In this document: positions 58,001 through 64,000 of the stretch, in pieces
Layout: every line of letters begins with the position of its first letter
How positions within the stretch are numbered: position 1 is the stretch's first letter
Source: Macrosoma leucophasiata
Lineage: Eukaryota > Arthropoda > Insecta > Lepidoptera > Hedylidae
Reading direction: 5' to 3'
Length of the DNA stretch: 64,000 nucleotides
Assembly (NCBI GenBank): GCA_036365455.1
Contig: JAWQUS010000022.1
Location: 2,728,001 to 2,792,000 of the forward strand
Notes under the pieces: model-generated
Told to the model about the DNA's origin: nothing
The model's database searches: none
Seen by the model: the letters and a program-made list of their open reading frames with translations, nothing else
Program-made: the position numbers and the translations under genes

Positions 58001-59435
58001 TCGGTCTTGTTCTTTCGCCGTCGGTCCCGGACCGACGGGTTATCGATAGATAGCAACCGGGACCGACGGCTTATCGTTTCCTCCGGAGCACGTTACGTTC
58101 AAAACAACGTTACGAATCAATTTGAACTTATAATATTATATAAGTTCAAATTGATCAAGTTAGTATACTTATATTCCTCACATCCCCTCACTCTACGATC
58201 CTCCACTAATCTGCGACTAAATACTGGCATTCCACCTCCTTCTATTCCAACTCCTTTACTATTGAAGCCGTTCGGTTATGGAATTCCTTACCCATAGGTG
58301 TTTGCCAGACTGATACTATTGATCATTTTAAATCTAAACTAATATTATAAAGAGGTATTTTTTTTTTGTTTGTTTGTTTGTAATGAATAGGCTCAATAAC
58401 TCCTGGACCGATTTTAAAAATTCTTTCACTATTCGAAAGCTACATTATCCACGGGTAACATAGGCTATATTTTATTTTGGAAAAAATAGGGTTCCGTAAG
58501 ATATTTGGGTGTTTTAGACACAAGGTGTAAAAAATCAACCAGAAAAGTTACTTATTTTGCGTACGCTGCCTAAACTATAAAAGATATCGAGGAAGACTTT
58601 AGGCTATATCTATGTATAATCATCACGCTAAGACGAATAGGAGAGGGTAGGCAACATTGCACCGCGCGAAGCCGGGGCGGGAAGCTGGTTGTCGATAAAA
58701 CAGTTCTACTTATCCGTTTGATCAATTTAGTGTGACTTTCTGTCCGTTCAATTTATTGTTATCTCTCTTTTTGCTTTACATAGTTGACATACATGTTATA
58801 AAATTAAATGTTAGTTTAGTTAATGTCTTATTTAGTACACCCCACTCTGATGTATTTCTTTTCATCTGTTCTTAGTAGTGGTTGCCTGGAAGAAATCGCT
58901 GCTCAGCGATAAGGCCGCCATTTGTACTGTACTCTTTTTTTATGTAATTGAAGTGGCAAACAAGCATGCAGTTCACATTGATGTTAAGTGATGACTGCAG
59001 CCTATACACTTACACAAAGACCGAGGCCAAAATGAAGATGCGTTACCACTCCTGAGGCCTAAGGTGTTATGCCTCTGTGCCGGAAATTACAAGGCCATGC
59101 TTTACCACCTGACCGGAAAACGATAGTGCTGAACACTACCATTTAGCGGCAAGTATATTAGGTAATGCGGTGGTGCCTACGCCCGCGAGCTCCGTCACTG
59201 GAGCTCTACCACCAGTAAAACTTTCTTTTGTGTCTTTGTATTGTCTATGTATTCATACGGTGTACAATAAAGAATATTGTATTGTATAAAAAGTGACATC
59301 ATCCCCTAAAGAAGTTGAACTTGGCAAATAGCATACCGAGTCGGGAGTCCGCCTCGTCGAGCGCCGCGTTCCTGCGGTTGCTCTCCAACTGCCCGGCCAG
59401 GTGCTCGTGCTCCACCTCCCAATCGAACTCGTCGC
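39730..59435 (-). CDS. PATL1: PATL1 / HPat (Pat1) decapping activator, nearly complete (fifteen exons)
   Basis: Pat1 proteins activate mRNA decapping in P-bodies, bridging DDX6/Me31B, the Lsm1-7 ring, DCP1-DCP2 and CCR4-NOT. Fifteen GT/AG-bounded exons add up to 2894 nt, exactly in frame to a TGA at 39730-39732, about 964 residues and comparable to fly HPat. Order: acidic N-terminal segment ([20 protein letters not shown]), Gln/Asn/Met-rich low-complexity region, the conserved block [20 protein letters not shown], then [21 protein letters not shown], the [18 protein letters not shown] helix, [11 protein letters not shown], and the alpha-helical Pat1 C-terminal domain. The first exon (usually containing a short FFGFDT-like motif) is not in view and probably lies to the right. 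Introns are packed with SINEs and MITEs. Confidence 0.93.
40060..40372 (+). mobile_element. SINE-B
   Basis: A box tagccttgtggtagcagg and B box gggttcgatacccgg; ends ggcgtgaagttacgt. It starts about 30 nt upstream of the PATL1 last-exon acceptor. Confidence 0.9.
40412..41142. mobile_element. MITE-K copy 2, ending in a PATL1 splice donor
   Basis: TIRs atacaacgtgtaacagg and cgttacatgttgtatac. The right end reaches positions +5/+6 of the donor at 41146. Rep-F is inserted at 40941-41116. Confidence 0.85.
40941..41116 (+). mobile_element. Rep-F inserted in MITE-K with 12-bp TSD
   Basis: The 176-bp insert is flanked by cattattcccgt at 40929-40940 and 41117-41128 and carries the cgttagggacctggcgtgaag end seen at 19060-19085. 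Confidence 0.88.
41147..41249 (-). CDS. PATL1: PATL1 exon, C-terminal domain
   Basis: Acceptor ttcttgcag, donor gtaagt, phases 2 to 0, encoding [20 protein letters not shown]. The right end of MITE-K overlaps the outer donor bases. Confidence 0.87.
41328..41558 (-). mobile_element. SINE-A, 5'-truncated
   Basis: T-run and ggcaaacaagcatgcagttc through accatttagcggcaagtat, then unrelated sequence. 41560-42030 and 42180-42950 hold no recognisable gene. Confidence 0.88.
42035..42177 (-). CDS. PATL1: PATL1 exon, C-terminal domain
   Basis: Acceptor ctctttcag, donor gtaagt, phases 0 to 2. [20 protein letters not shown] aligns with the VARILPFL helix. Codon use is strikingly GC-rich, unlike neighbouring exons. 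Confidence 0.87.
42955..43310 (-). repeat. RTE-like LINE tail
   Basis: tctgtctgtctgtccgtctg, ggcggggctaatcttgggaa and gggcgaagtcgcgggcac; the same arrangement as 48415-48780. Confidence 0.7.
43485..43680 (-). mobile_element. tSINE-D, tRNA-like SINE
   Basis: A minus-strand 76-nt core can form a 7-bp acceptor stem, with A-box tagctcaattggaagagc and B-box gagttcgagtctc. Repeated elsewhere with common flanks, so it is a SINE rather than a tRNA gene. Confidence 0.8.
43800..43925 (+). mobile_element. tSINE-D, inverted partner
   Basis: Plus-strand core cagtagctcaattggaagag to gtctcgcctgaagtc with the shared flank tttttctttccatttttctt. Confidence 0.8.
43970..44113 (-). CDS. PATL1: PATL1 exon, start of Pat1 C-terminal domain
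   Basis: Acceptor acgcgcag, donor gtgagt, phase 0. It ends [11 protein letters not shown], the counterpart of the IRKGKR motif where the helical C-terminal domain begins. Confidence 0.9.
44258..44432 (+). mobile_element. SINE-A, 3' part
   Basis: From acggccctgtgatttccggc to an A-run. 44440-44990 contains diverged repeat pieces and a (CA)n at 44540-44562. Confidence 0.85.
45002..45157 (-). CDS. PATL1: PATL1 exon, charged linker
   Basis: Acceptor tttcgtag, donor gtgtgt, 52 codons in phase 0. It begins [20 protein letters not shown] and is probably a coiled or extended linker. Confidence 0.85.
45186..45469 (-). mobile_element. SINE-A
   Basis: Full reverse copy; its poly-T begins about 29 nt upstream of a PATL1 acceptor. 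A SINE-B fragment follows at 45476-45585. Confidence 0.9.
45664..45724. repeat. perfect palindrome, 29-bp arms
   Basis: Arms tattttaagggggagggggt... are exact inverse copies around cac, with a purine-only G-rich run in one arm. Confidence 0.97.
45805..46065 (-). mobile_element. tSINE-D2, tRNA-like SINE
   Basis: A minus-strand core of about 74 nt with gttagcttagtggtaaagcg (A box) and caggttcgattcctgcc (B box), and near-complementary ends gacttcg/caaagtc. Confidence 0.78.
46075..46683. mobile_element. hAT-like non-autonomous element with 8-bp TSD, CTCGAG-rich
   Basis: Ends tagtgatgcg and cgcatcacta with ctataaat at 46067-46074 and 46684-46691. Subterminal zones contain well over ten actcgagt motifs. 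No transposase is encoded. Confidence 0.93.
46704..46826 (-). CDS. PATL1: PATL1 exon, LLLDIE helix
   Basis: Acceptor ttccaacag, donor gtcagt, 41 codons in phase 0. It contains [21 protein letters not shown] hAT-like element stops about 20 nt from the donor. Confidence 0.9.
47250..47560. mobile_element. fold-back MITE
   Basis: caaagaatcatggcaagttt with gtacaaggtaaaac is matched in inverse by gttttaccgtgtacc with cttgccatgatcctttg. 47640-47830 also has a diverged direct repeat. The rest of 46830-48160 is featureless intron. Confidence 0.75.
48169..48294 (-). CDS. PATL1: PATL1 exon, PRKIID block
   Basis: Acceptor tttcag, donor gtaact, phase 0. [16 protein letters not shown] matches the PRKMID block; an Ala/Arg/Pro-rich, GC-rich stretch follows. 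Confidence 0.87.
48415..48780 (-). repeat. RTE-like LINE tail with (TCTG)n
   Basis: Same order of motifs as 42955-43310, with a longer tctgtctgtctg tract at 48538-48600. Confidence 0.75.
48820..49140 (-). mobile_element. SINE-B
   Basis: acgtaacttcacgcctgtaa to B box gggaatcgaaccc and A box cctgctaccactaggc. Confidence 0.9.
49339..49475 (-). CDS. PATL1: PATL1 exon, [10 protein letters not shown]
   Basis: Acceptor ttcaacag, phases 1 to 0. [15 protein letters not shown] matches the QFEGSLGKL block. The donor CAG|gttggt is weaker than the others. Confidence 0.88.
49758..50113 (+). mobile_element. Rep-C
   Basis: Full copy, ataatggcaacccattatac to gccatgcgcgcttc. Confidence 0.88.
50248..50537 (+). 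mobile_element. SINE-A
   Basis: Full length; its 13-base A-run ends about 17 nt from a PATL1 donor. Confidence 0.92.
50555..50645 (-). CDS. PATL1: PATL1 exon
   Basis: Acceptor ctttgtag, donor gtaagt, phases 0 to 1. It encodes [20 protein letters not shown] and continues the FYYT block. A SINE-A poly-A tail lies about 17 nt past the donor. Confidence 0.87.
50670..50880 (+). mobile_element. tSINE-D
   Basis: cagtatctcaattggaagag, a diverged B box gggttcaagctcc, and the ctttccattttt flank. Confidence 0.75.
50903..51245 (+). mobile_element. Rep-C
   Basis: gtcaacccattatacgtccc to acacctgccacggggccat. Confidence 0.85.
51255..51543 (-). mobile_element. SINE-A
   Basis: Full reverse copy from ttttatgtaatggaagtggc to gctctaccgccag. 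Confidence 0.9.
51655..52265. mobile_element. pair of tSINE-D copies in inverted arrangement
   Basis: A minus-strand core at about 51697-51772 and a plus-strand core at about 52112-52187 share the flank gcagcagcgccatctattgcc in opposite orientations. The whole block is nearly self-complementary. Confidence 0.8.
52291..52426 (-). CDS. PATL1: PATL1 exon, conserved QREKQW block
   Basis: Acceptor atgttcag, donor gtacgt, phases 2 to 0. [20 protein letters not shown] followed by PYIHDFYYT is the best-conserved central motif of Pat1 and anchors the identification. Confidence 0.93.
52450..52665 (-). mobile_element. tSINE-D
   Basis: Core ggcgaggctcgaactcgcga to gagctactgaagccctgccc, flank as above. 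Lies just upstream of a PATL1 acceptor. Confidence 0.82.
52689..52820. mobile_element. MITE-J copy
   Basis: ggccaaatactcaaacgtca and gtcgtttgagtattcggcca are inverted ends. Confidence 0.88.
52898..53182 (-). mobile_element. SINE-A
   Basis: Reverse copy with several substitutions; ends 33 nt from a PATL1 donor. Confidence 0.9.
53216..53640 (-). CDS. PATL1: PATL1 exon, Asn/Gln/Pro-rich
   Basis: Acceptor cattccag, donor gtaagt, phases 0 to 2. It begins [18 protein letters not shown]. Later repeats of the HPMLN type precede a [10 protein letters not shown] end. A minus-oriented SINE-A stops 33 nt beyond the donor. Confidence 0.88.
53752..54100 (-). mobile_element. SINE-B
   Basis: gcctgtaatccccgaagggg to cgggaatcgcacc and gataccactaggctatc; contains an extra segment near 53965-54020. 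Confidence 0.85.
54215..54500 (-). pseudogene. decayed intronic copy of the PATL1 MGQN repeat exon
   Basis: Starts with the same donor-side sequence as the real exon (cttacacgaaaatgag) and ttcccgttcggcatcatctg, then many gactcattctgaccca units with stops and shifts on the minus strand. It looks like a partial tandem duplication of the exon end. Confidence 0.75.
54541..55239 (-). CDS. PATL1: PATL1 exon, Met-Gly-Gln-Asn repeat region
   Basis: A 699-bp exon (233 codons), acceptor atttcag, donor gtaagt, phase 0. After [20 protein letters not shown] it becomes low complexity, with about a dozen near-heptad NQMGQNM or SQMGQNM units. Such Q/N-rich tracts in Pat1 promote condensation into P-bodies; that role here is inference. 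Confidence 0.9.
55262..55355 (-). repeat. SINE-B fragment
   Basis: gcgtaacttcacgcttgcaa to cacgattcgccggttacgtt. Confidence 0.8.
55381..55668 (-). mobile_element. SINE-A
   Basis: Reverse copy, tttaatgttatgtaagtagc to gttctaccacca. Confidence 0.9.
55791..55892 (-). CDS. PATL1: PATL1 exon
   Basis: Acceptor atttccag, donor gtatgt, 34 codons in phase 0. It contains [20 protein letters not shown], the EELE motif found before the Pro/Gln-rich region. Confidence 0.87.
56295..56580 (-). mobile_element. LINE-E fragment next to a PATL1 donor
   Basis: Encodes [20 protein letters not shown] and [20 protein letters not shown] on the minus strand; the edge is about 8 nt from the donor at 56587. Confidence 0.85.
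56588..56697 (-). CDS. PATL1: PATL1 exon
   Basis: Acceptor gtttttcag, donor gtacgt, phases 1 to 0, encoding [20 protein letters not shown] and ending FATTAPT. A LINE-E fragment abuts the donor within about 8 nt and MITE-M starts 28 nt before the acceptor. Confidence 0.82.
56725..57570. mobile_element. MITE-M copy 2, carrying a SINE-B
   Basis: Perfect 20-bp ends gaatcccactgcagaatcat; flanking TA on both sides suggests a TA target. A truncated SINE-B lies inside. Confidence 0.88.
57048..57258 (+). mobile_element. SINE-B, 5'-truncated, with 13-bp TSD
   Basis: Starts ctctgcttctattgggattt and ends gaagttacg. tttgtacttttat occurs on both sides, showing retroposition. Confidence 0.85.
57690..57840 (+). 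repeat. LINE 3' tail
   Basis: ggttgcctggcagaaatcgc with cgataaggccgccctgtacc and an (AATA)n end; a similar piece lies at 58878-58930. Confidence 0.7.
57894..58095 (+). repeat. Rep-C, rearranged fragment
   Basis: The head matches Rep-C to aatgcggattg, then a disordered middle with cgatagatagcaaccgggac. A 17-bp palindrome follows at 58116-58155. Confidence 0.78.
58325..58690 (+). repeat. RTE-like LINE tail
   Basis: aactaatattataaagaggt, tcctggaccgattttaaaaa and gcgcgaagccggggcggg are the usual landmarks. Confidence 0.68.
58935..59216 (-). mobile_element. SINE-A
   Basis: Full reverse copy, tttatgtaattgaagtggca to gctctaccaccag. Confidence 0.9.
59337..59435 (-). CDS. PATL1: PATL1 exon, acidic N-terminal segment
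   Basis: Acceptor tttaacag, donor gtatgc, phases 1 to 1. [20 protein letters not shown] corresponds to the DDDW-type helix near the N-terminus of Pat1 proteins. Confidence 0.85.
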
Positions 59436-59825
59436 CTGTTAAACAATATTCATTTTAGGTCACGGACACATTTAAGGGTCAGTTACACCAAAATATTAGG
59501 TAAAGGACAAGTTCCACTTGGGCCCGCATCTTGTACACTACACTAATAATAATAAATAATAATAATAAATTTGTTTATTTATAAAATAGATCACAAAGAA
59601 GATATACATGAAATTTCTTAACTATATAAAATAAGGGATGGTTTGTATTCGTATCTGAACTAGGTTGAACCTGTGTTTCAGGCGGTAGAGTGCTTCACTA
59701 TATTGTGAGATTAATTAACATTAGAGTACACACACTATATCGGTACAGGCGTTTTCAAATTATCGGGGAACATACATAAAAAGAAAAAGATCCGGACGTA
59801 TTGAGAACCTCCTCCTTTTTTTGAA

Positions 59826-60310
59826 GTCGGTTAAAAAGATAGTATGATAGTAGAAGAACTTCGCAATAGAAGTATGGTAGTAGACCGCAATAACTCACTC
59901 CATATGATAAGTGCGCTATCGCTAGAAAAAGTGGACGATTTCGTTTACTTAGGTCAGCCAACGTCAGCAACACAGGATCCTGTGAAAAAGAAATCAGAAG
60001 GCGAATCGGCATGGCCAAAAATGCAATGCAGCTGCAGAAAATATGGCACGACCGTAACATATCCCGCAAAACAAAGAGAAGATTGGTTACTTCGTTAGTA
60101 TTCTCCATTTTCAGTTATGGCTCGGAGACGTGGACGCTGAAAAAAGCTGACAGAAACCGCATTGACGCTTCCGAAATGTGGTGTTGGCGGAAGATGCTAC
60201 ACATTACGTGGACTGCCTTTCGCACGAACCAGTCCATCCTTCGTGAACTCAATATCCACGAACGGCTTTCTACCACCTGCTGTAAGCCTGGCGGGTTACC
60301 TGGCTAGCAG
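59826..60310 (+). pseudogene. RTE-type reverse transcriptase C-terminal fragment
   Basis: Frames give EKVDDFVYLGQ and then RRLVTSLVFSIFSYGSETWT with DASEMWCWRKMLHITW, the well-known C-terminal region of RTE/BovB-like polyproteins. It changes frame near 60000 and is cut off by a SINE-A. Confidence 0.85.
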
Positions 60311-60324
60311 AATATTTATATATC

Positions 60325-60546
60325 ATGGTAGTGTTCAACACTATCGTGTTCCGGTCAGGTGGTAATGTACGGCCCTGTAATTTCCGGCACAGAGGCATAA
60401 GACCTTAGGCCTCAGGAGTGGTAACGCATCTGCATTTTGACCTTGGTCTTTGTGTGGGTGTCTATAGGCTGCAGTCTTCACTGAACATCAATGTGAACTG
60501 CATGCTTGTTTACCAGTTCCATTACATAAAAAAAAAAAAAAAAAAA
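60325..60546 (+). mobile_element. SINE-A, 5'-truncated, long A-tail
   Basis: Starts atggtagtgttcaacactat; the tail has about 18 A. Confidence 0.9.
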
Positions 60547-60957
60547 TATTACTGAAACCCAGTTATGACTTTTTTTGAATTTAAATAAAAATGCAGAGTT
60601 TGGCACACTGATATTTATTGTTATTGAGACTTTTATTAATTGTACCAATTATCTTACTTTTATAACAATGATTTTATGAGATGGTACCGAACCTCACAAT
60701 ACAGAGTCGTGTCTTTGAATTTGGGTTCGAATGGTGAAGATTACTGCTCCTTTAATAAAAAAAATAAAATAATAAAATTTTTTAATTTGACATTATCGTT
60801 TGTAGTACAATTTTTAGGATAGGTACATATTTCAGAACAAATTGACATATAGGTGCACAATAGTTATAGTATGGGCATTGTACCATTCTTTTTGCTAGGC
60901 TATTTATTACAATAGTCTGTGTTAAAAAGAAGAGTACCGCCCCCCGGGTGGGTATAG

Positions 60958-61953
60958 CATGCAATTTTTTTTAAGACAAATTTGGTTTAAGCATTTTCAA
61001 TCCGGAAATTTTGATGTCAAAGATGCACCTCGCTCTGGTCGCCCTACTACGGATAAAATGGATGCCATTTTTGAAAAAGTGGAGCAAGATCGACATATCA
61101 GTAGTTACGACGTAGCTGAAGAACTGAGAATTGATCACAAAACAGTTTTGGCGCATTTGAAAAAAGCTGGGTACAAAAAAAAGCTCGATATTTGGGTACC
61201 TCACGAGCTCACTGAAAGAAACCTAATGAACCGTGTACTCATTTGTGATTCTTTATTACGACGTAATGAAACCGAATCATTTTTGAAGAAGTTGATAACT
61301 AGTGATGAAAAGTGGATCACGTACGACAAGAACGTGCGAAAAAGGTCGTGGTCAAAGGCCGGTCAGGCTTCACAGACTGTGGCGAAACCCGGGTTAACTC
61401 GCAATAAGGTGATGTTGTGTGTGTGGTGGGATTGGAAGGGCATTATTCATTATGAGCTATTACCACCAGGCAGGACTATCGATTCTGAACTCTACTGCAA
61501 ACAACTGATGAGATTAAAGCAAGAAGTTGAGAGAAAGCGGCCGGAATTGATCAACAGAAGGGGTGTGGTGTTTCATCATGATAACGCTAGACCTCACACA
61601 TCTATAGCCACTCAGCAAAAATTAAGAGAGTTTGGCTGGGAGGTGTGAACGCATCCGCCGTATAGTCCTGACCTTGCACCTTCAGATTTCCACCTGTTTC
61701 GGACTCTTCAAAATTCTTTATGCAATGTTAGGTTAACATCACGAGAGGACTGCCAAATCCACTTGTCGCGGTATTTTGATGAGAAGTCCTAAAATTTTTA
61801 TAGCAATGGGATCATGTCCCTACCTACAAGATGGCAAAAGGTAATCGAACAAAATGGTACATACATACTTTAGTTAAATTTAAATAAACTATATTAAAAA
61901 ATGTTTTGAATTATCTTAAAAAATGCGAAGAAACTTTTTCCCCAACCTAATAT
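60958..61953 (+). mobile_element. mariner element copy 2, 5'-truncated
   Basis: Lacks the left TIR and N-terminus; the right TIR is gcgaagaaactttttccccaacctaa. Confidence 0.9.
60959..61790 (+). pseudogene. mariner transposase, one premature stop
   Basis: 229 open codons to 61648, then a TGA inside the catalytic domain; the same frame continues for about 45 more codons. A helix-turn-helix part (VKDAPRSGRPTTDK, then SSYDVAEELRIDHKTVLAHL) is followed by catalytic aspartates in TSDEKWITYDK, FHHDNARPHT and, past the stop, YSPDLAPSDFHLF (DD34D type). Copy 1 has a TTA where this one has TGA. The element cannot encode a full enzyme. Confidence 0.9.
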
Positions 61954-62406
61954 TTTCTTCGTGGTTAGCCACGCTTGACGTTTCTGATTCAGAACCCGAG
62001 ACAGCTAGGCAACCGAATTTGTTGGGTGGTGTACGAGGTGTACGTGACATATTGGCAGTGGATTTTATTTAATAATCGTTAGAGGAGTAGATTAGCTGTA
62101 CTAAACAGCATAAAATTTAAAACAGAAAAATTTTCTTGAGATTCAAACGCACACCTTGTGACCGACTCTTACACCACTCGGCCAAATGTTCGTGATAGAA
62201 ACTTGCGAATTTTGTGTATATATTTAGAATACTATTTGTAATGCAGTTTATGTCTAGGGTATTTGCACATTAATGATTGTCAATTTACAGACATAAGATT
62301 CCAAAAGCACTTCACTGATTCACTGTTTCAGACACTTTATTACGCTGTTTTGACAATGTTATCGTTCATGAATACAAGTTATAGTGATTTTCGATTCGTT
62401 CACTGT

Positions 62407-62583
62407 TTTTTTTTTTTTTATGTAATGGAAGTGGAAAACAAGCATGAAGTTCACGTTGATGTTAAGTGATAACTGCAGCCTATAAACACCCACACCAAAG
62501 ACCAAGGTCAAAATGCAGATGCGTTACCACTCCTGAGGCCTAAGGTGTTATGCCTCTGTGCCGGAAATTACAGGGCCGTACAT
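62407..62583 (-). mobile_element. SINE-A, 3' part
   Basis: ttttatgtaatggaagtgga to acagggccgtacatt. Confidence 0.88.
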
Positions 62584-64000
62584 TTTATTAGCAAAGTGAC
62601 ATAAGTTTTGTTGTCAATTGCGTATTGTTTTTACACGTTGAAAAAATATAAGTTGCTGGAGCGTATAGAGTTGCGACTGTACGCGGTAAAGGCGCGGGCG
62701 GGGGGAATTAATTTAATCTATACTTTAATTAAATTACTAATTAATATCATCAATTAATTTAATCTATACATTAATTTTATTAACGTTTTCGTAGGTTTTC
62801 GCGAGCTTTATACATTCATACATTGTAGAAATTAAACTTACGGATTTTCTCGCGTATACAACACTCCTAAACTTGTTCATACACCCGAAGTTTCGGGCGC
62901 TTTCCAGCTACCGTGGTCACCAGGGCCATGAAACTTAGTACAAAATAATTCAACACTTTTTTCCATATACACTAGCGCCAACTAGCGACGAATGCCCCGC
63001 CAGAAAATAAACTTTTGCTAATTAATGTCACAATATGGCAGGAGATGTCACTAGTAACTCTGTATATTTTGTTAATTAATATTTCATGTTTAAATAATTA
63101 TAGTAATTATATATTCACTATAATATTGCTCAGTATTTTTTTTTAAGAAAATAAAAATGCATTTAATAATGTTTTGAAAAATATGATGAATTGACCTGTA
63201 TTGTCTATGGCTCGTAATTTTATTTACTCTGGTATTTATCTATTTGTTTATTGGTAGTATTTATTACATTTATCGTTTTATTAAGTATTTTATTTTAATG
63301 GTTTTATTATATGTATTATATCTGTATGTACCATGTATAAGTATTAGTGCCATTATAAATCATTTCACATCTGTGGTTCATTCTCGCTAAGGTTCCTGTT
63401 GAAAACCAGCGTCAGGTACCTCATATACGAAGTTACCTGACATTTACTGAACAGGACACATTTTTGACGCAGCCGTGAGGCACATATTACGTGAAGGTAT
63501 GTACCTAATAATTTTAGAAATTGTGTTGTCTTTTCTTTGTTTATTGTTAGCAACGTTTTATGTCTGTTTTATGTGTCTCGCTGTGTGTCAAATAAATGTT
63601 TCTTTCTTTCTTATGCAAGAATCTTTTCCTCAAATACCGCACAACTCTGTTGTGGGCATCTTTGGGGAAGACTTTGTCCAGCAGTAGATGTCTTTCAGCT
63701 GGAGTGATGATGGGAAATATTCTAAATATAAATTTCCGAAGTTTTATACCTATTTTGAATTTGAAATTCTTGTTTACCAAATGGCACATAAAAGTGATGT
63801 ATTGTTACTTTTTAAGTAACTCAATTTTTTTAATCTGAAAATCTTCACTGTACGTTTATTATTTATAAGATGCTTTGTTGCTTGGCTCAATGCTGATTTA
63901 GCTGTACAAAACTGTTGAAATAATGATTTTGTGATGTATTATTATCATTACTGTTAAATTATTTGTAAGTGAAGGTATGGAAAGAGAATGTCTAGTTTTA
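62584..64000. other. AT-rich stretch, no gene recognised
   Basis: Contains gttttcgcgagct near 62790, shared with the mariner insert at 21310, a LINE-tail-like piece at about 63640-63690 (gacttgtgccagc-type), and no supported exon. The missing first PATL1 exon was looked for here and not seen. Confidence 0.5.

Noticed and set aside
62860..62950. Possible first exon of PATL1 (minus-strand ATG followed by 19 codons)
   Set aside because: The frame stops at once and lacks the expected N-terminal motif; the sequence resembles a dispersed repeat.

Overview
This is nuclear DNA from an insect, almost certainly a moth or butterfly. Genes are split into short exons with GT/AG introns, there is no operon structure, and most intron sequence is repeats of types common in Lepidoptera. 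No CRISPR array, rRNA, plasmid or bacterial feature was seen.

Four host loci can be supported. Three were assembled by hand from exons whose splice phases agree. (1) A Toll-family receptor on the minus strand (1815-8360, six exons): LRR ectodomain, one LRRCT, one membrane helix, and most of a TIR domain. The signal-peptide exon lies to the right and was not found; the end of the TIR domain is missing, probably off the left edge. (2) The C-terminal half of DNAI7/CASC1, an axonemal dynein-associated protein, on the plus strand (14806-33137, eight exons, ending in a stop). (3) A single first coding exon with the start of a THAP zinc finger on the minus strand (37083-37162), next to a GC-rich stretch. 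(4) PATL1/HPat (Pat1), the mRNA decapping activator, on the minus strand (39730-59435, fifteen exons, about 964 residues), lacking only the N-terminal exon or exons, which probably lie right of the window. These genes have unrelated jobs (immunity, cilia or sperm flagella, DNA binding, mRNA decay) and do not form a functional cluster.

The rest is a dense, nested repeat landscape. Family names here are local labels. SINE-A: about 300 bp, poly-A tail, over 20 copies. SINE-B: about 310 bp, tRNA-derived with clear A and B boxes. Rep-C: about 350 bp, LINE-tail-like. tSINE-D: carries a 76-nt tRNA-like core. LINE-E: C-terminal reverse transcriptase fragments. Two larger non-LTR elements lie at 10998-13525 (minus) and 19105-21130 (plus). 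Two mariner copies lie at 21200-22572 and 60958-61953. There are several TIR elements: two hAT-like copies with 8-bp target duplications, one Mutator-like copy with a 9-bp duplication, and fold-back MITEs.

The main points of interest are: two hAT-like elements with shared ends but different subterminal motif arrays; mobile elements that repeatedly stop within 0-40 nt of splice sites, one supplying the outer bases of a PATL1 splice donor; three perfect 29-32 bp palindromes that each have a 3-nt spacer; a four-copy 110-bp array whose unit folds on itself; and a Toll exon whose read-through would give a TIR-less receptor with a SINE-derived tail.
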